A DNA stretch of 6,788 bases from CAYYWP01 sp050176585 (lineage in GTDB: Bacteria; Desulfobacterota; Binatia; HRBIN30; CADEER01), in contig JBFXHX010000086.1 in NCBI GenBank assembly GCA_050176585.1, forward strand, positions 1-6,788. The letters are read 5' to 3'. The notes below the pieces were generated by a model, which saw only the letters and a program-made list of their open reading frames with translations, was not told the origin of the DNA and searched no databases. Each line of letters opens with the position of its first letter. Position 1 is the first letter of the stretch. Position numbers and translations under genes: made by a program. This document shows, piece after piece, positions 6,580 to 6,788 of the stretch.

Positions 6580-6768
6580 TCAGCGCACCAGGAATAGCGC
6601 GTAAAAGACGATCGCTTCGGCGAACGCGATCGAGAGAATCGACTGGACCAAGATCTGTGTAGCCGCACCGGGATTCCGTCCCACCGCCTGTGAGGCGCCC
6701 ATGCCGATCAATCCGACACCGATCGCTGCTCCGAGCGCGGCCAAGCCGACATGAATAGTGCCAATCAT
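6580..6768 (-). CDS. atpE: Fo ATP synthase c subunit
   Basis: Subunit c forms the rotating membrane ring that binds the coupling ion. The protein is a two-helix hairpin of 62 residues, short for the family (about 70-90). Helix 1 spans roughly 5-28 with the Gly/Ala packing pattern GAAIGVGLIGMGAS. The polar loop is GRNPGA (30-35), and helix 2 spans roughly 36-61 with the ion-binding carboxylate Glu51 in AFAEAIVFY. Arg31 to Glu51 is the same spacing as Arg41 to Asp61 in E. coli c. At the position of the sodium-ligand Gln of Ilyobacter c there is Val18, and Ala52 replaces the Ser ligand, so proton coupling is the likelier reading; Tyr56 does match the sodium-type Tyr. The start has a strong Shine-Dalgarno. 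Only 20 bases upstream are visible, so a longer N-terminus cannot be wholly excluded. Confidence 0.95.
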   Translation of the reverse strand: MIGTIHVGLAALGAAIGVGLIGMGASQAVGRNPGAATQILVQSILSIAFAEAIVFYALFLVR

Positions 6769-6773
6769 ACTCG

Positions 6774-6779
6774 TCCTCC
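6774..6779 (-). promoter_or_regulatory. Shine-Dalgarno of atpE
   Basis: GGAGGA on the minus strand lies 5 bases before the ATG at 6768. It is the strongest ribosome binding site in the operon, fitting the need for many c copies per complex, and it supports the short 62-residue start. Confidence 0.75.
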
Positions 6780-6788
6780 CTCTTTTCC

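Overview
The window holds most of a bacterial F1Fo ATP synthase operon, read leftward on the minus strand, followed by the 5' part of an unrelated gene for an exported DUF3300 protein. In transcription order from the right edge: atpE (c), atpF (b), atpH (delta), atpA (alpha), atpG (gamma), atpD (beta) and atpC (epsilon). Then comes a 342-base stretch with no gene I can support, and then the DUF3300 gene, which runs off the left edge. The gene for subunit a (atpB), and atpI if present, would be expected just beyond the right edge.

The genes together encode the rotary engine. The c-ring (with the absent subunit a) carries ions across the membrane. Gamma and epsilon form the rotor stalk. Alpha and beta form the catalytic head. 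Subunits b and delta form the peripheral stalk that holds the head still. Spacing inside the operon is tight (an 8-base overlap, or gaps of 2 to 21 bases), except for a 115-base gap between atpE and atpF. All seven frames look intact, with key catalytic residues present.

The sequence is GC-rich, there is one b subunit gene (no b'), and alpha, beta and epsilon sit in the same operon as the Fo genes. DUF3300 and the exported protein point to a Gram-negative (diderm) bacterium. The short delta, the N-terminally extended b, the short c and the alpha motif PAISVGLSVSR remind me of Verrucomicrobiota-type synthases. That placement rests on memory, not a search, and is weak.

I see no mobile element, CRISPR array, tRNA, rRNA or novel multi-gene system. 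This is an ordinary core-metabolism locus. The points worth a second look are subunit-level variations (compact delta, small c, alpha P-loop Gln-to-Ala, beta DELSPED, epsilon IDEAKA) and the open reading frame linking the atpC stop to the DUF3300 gene, which could mislead start calling.
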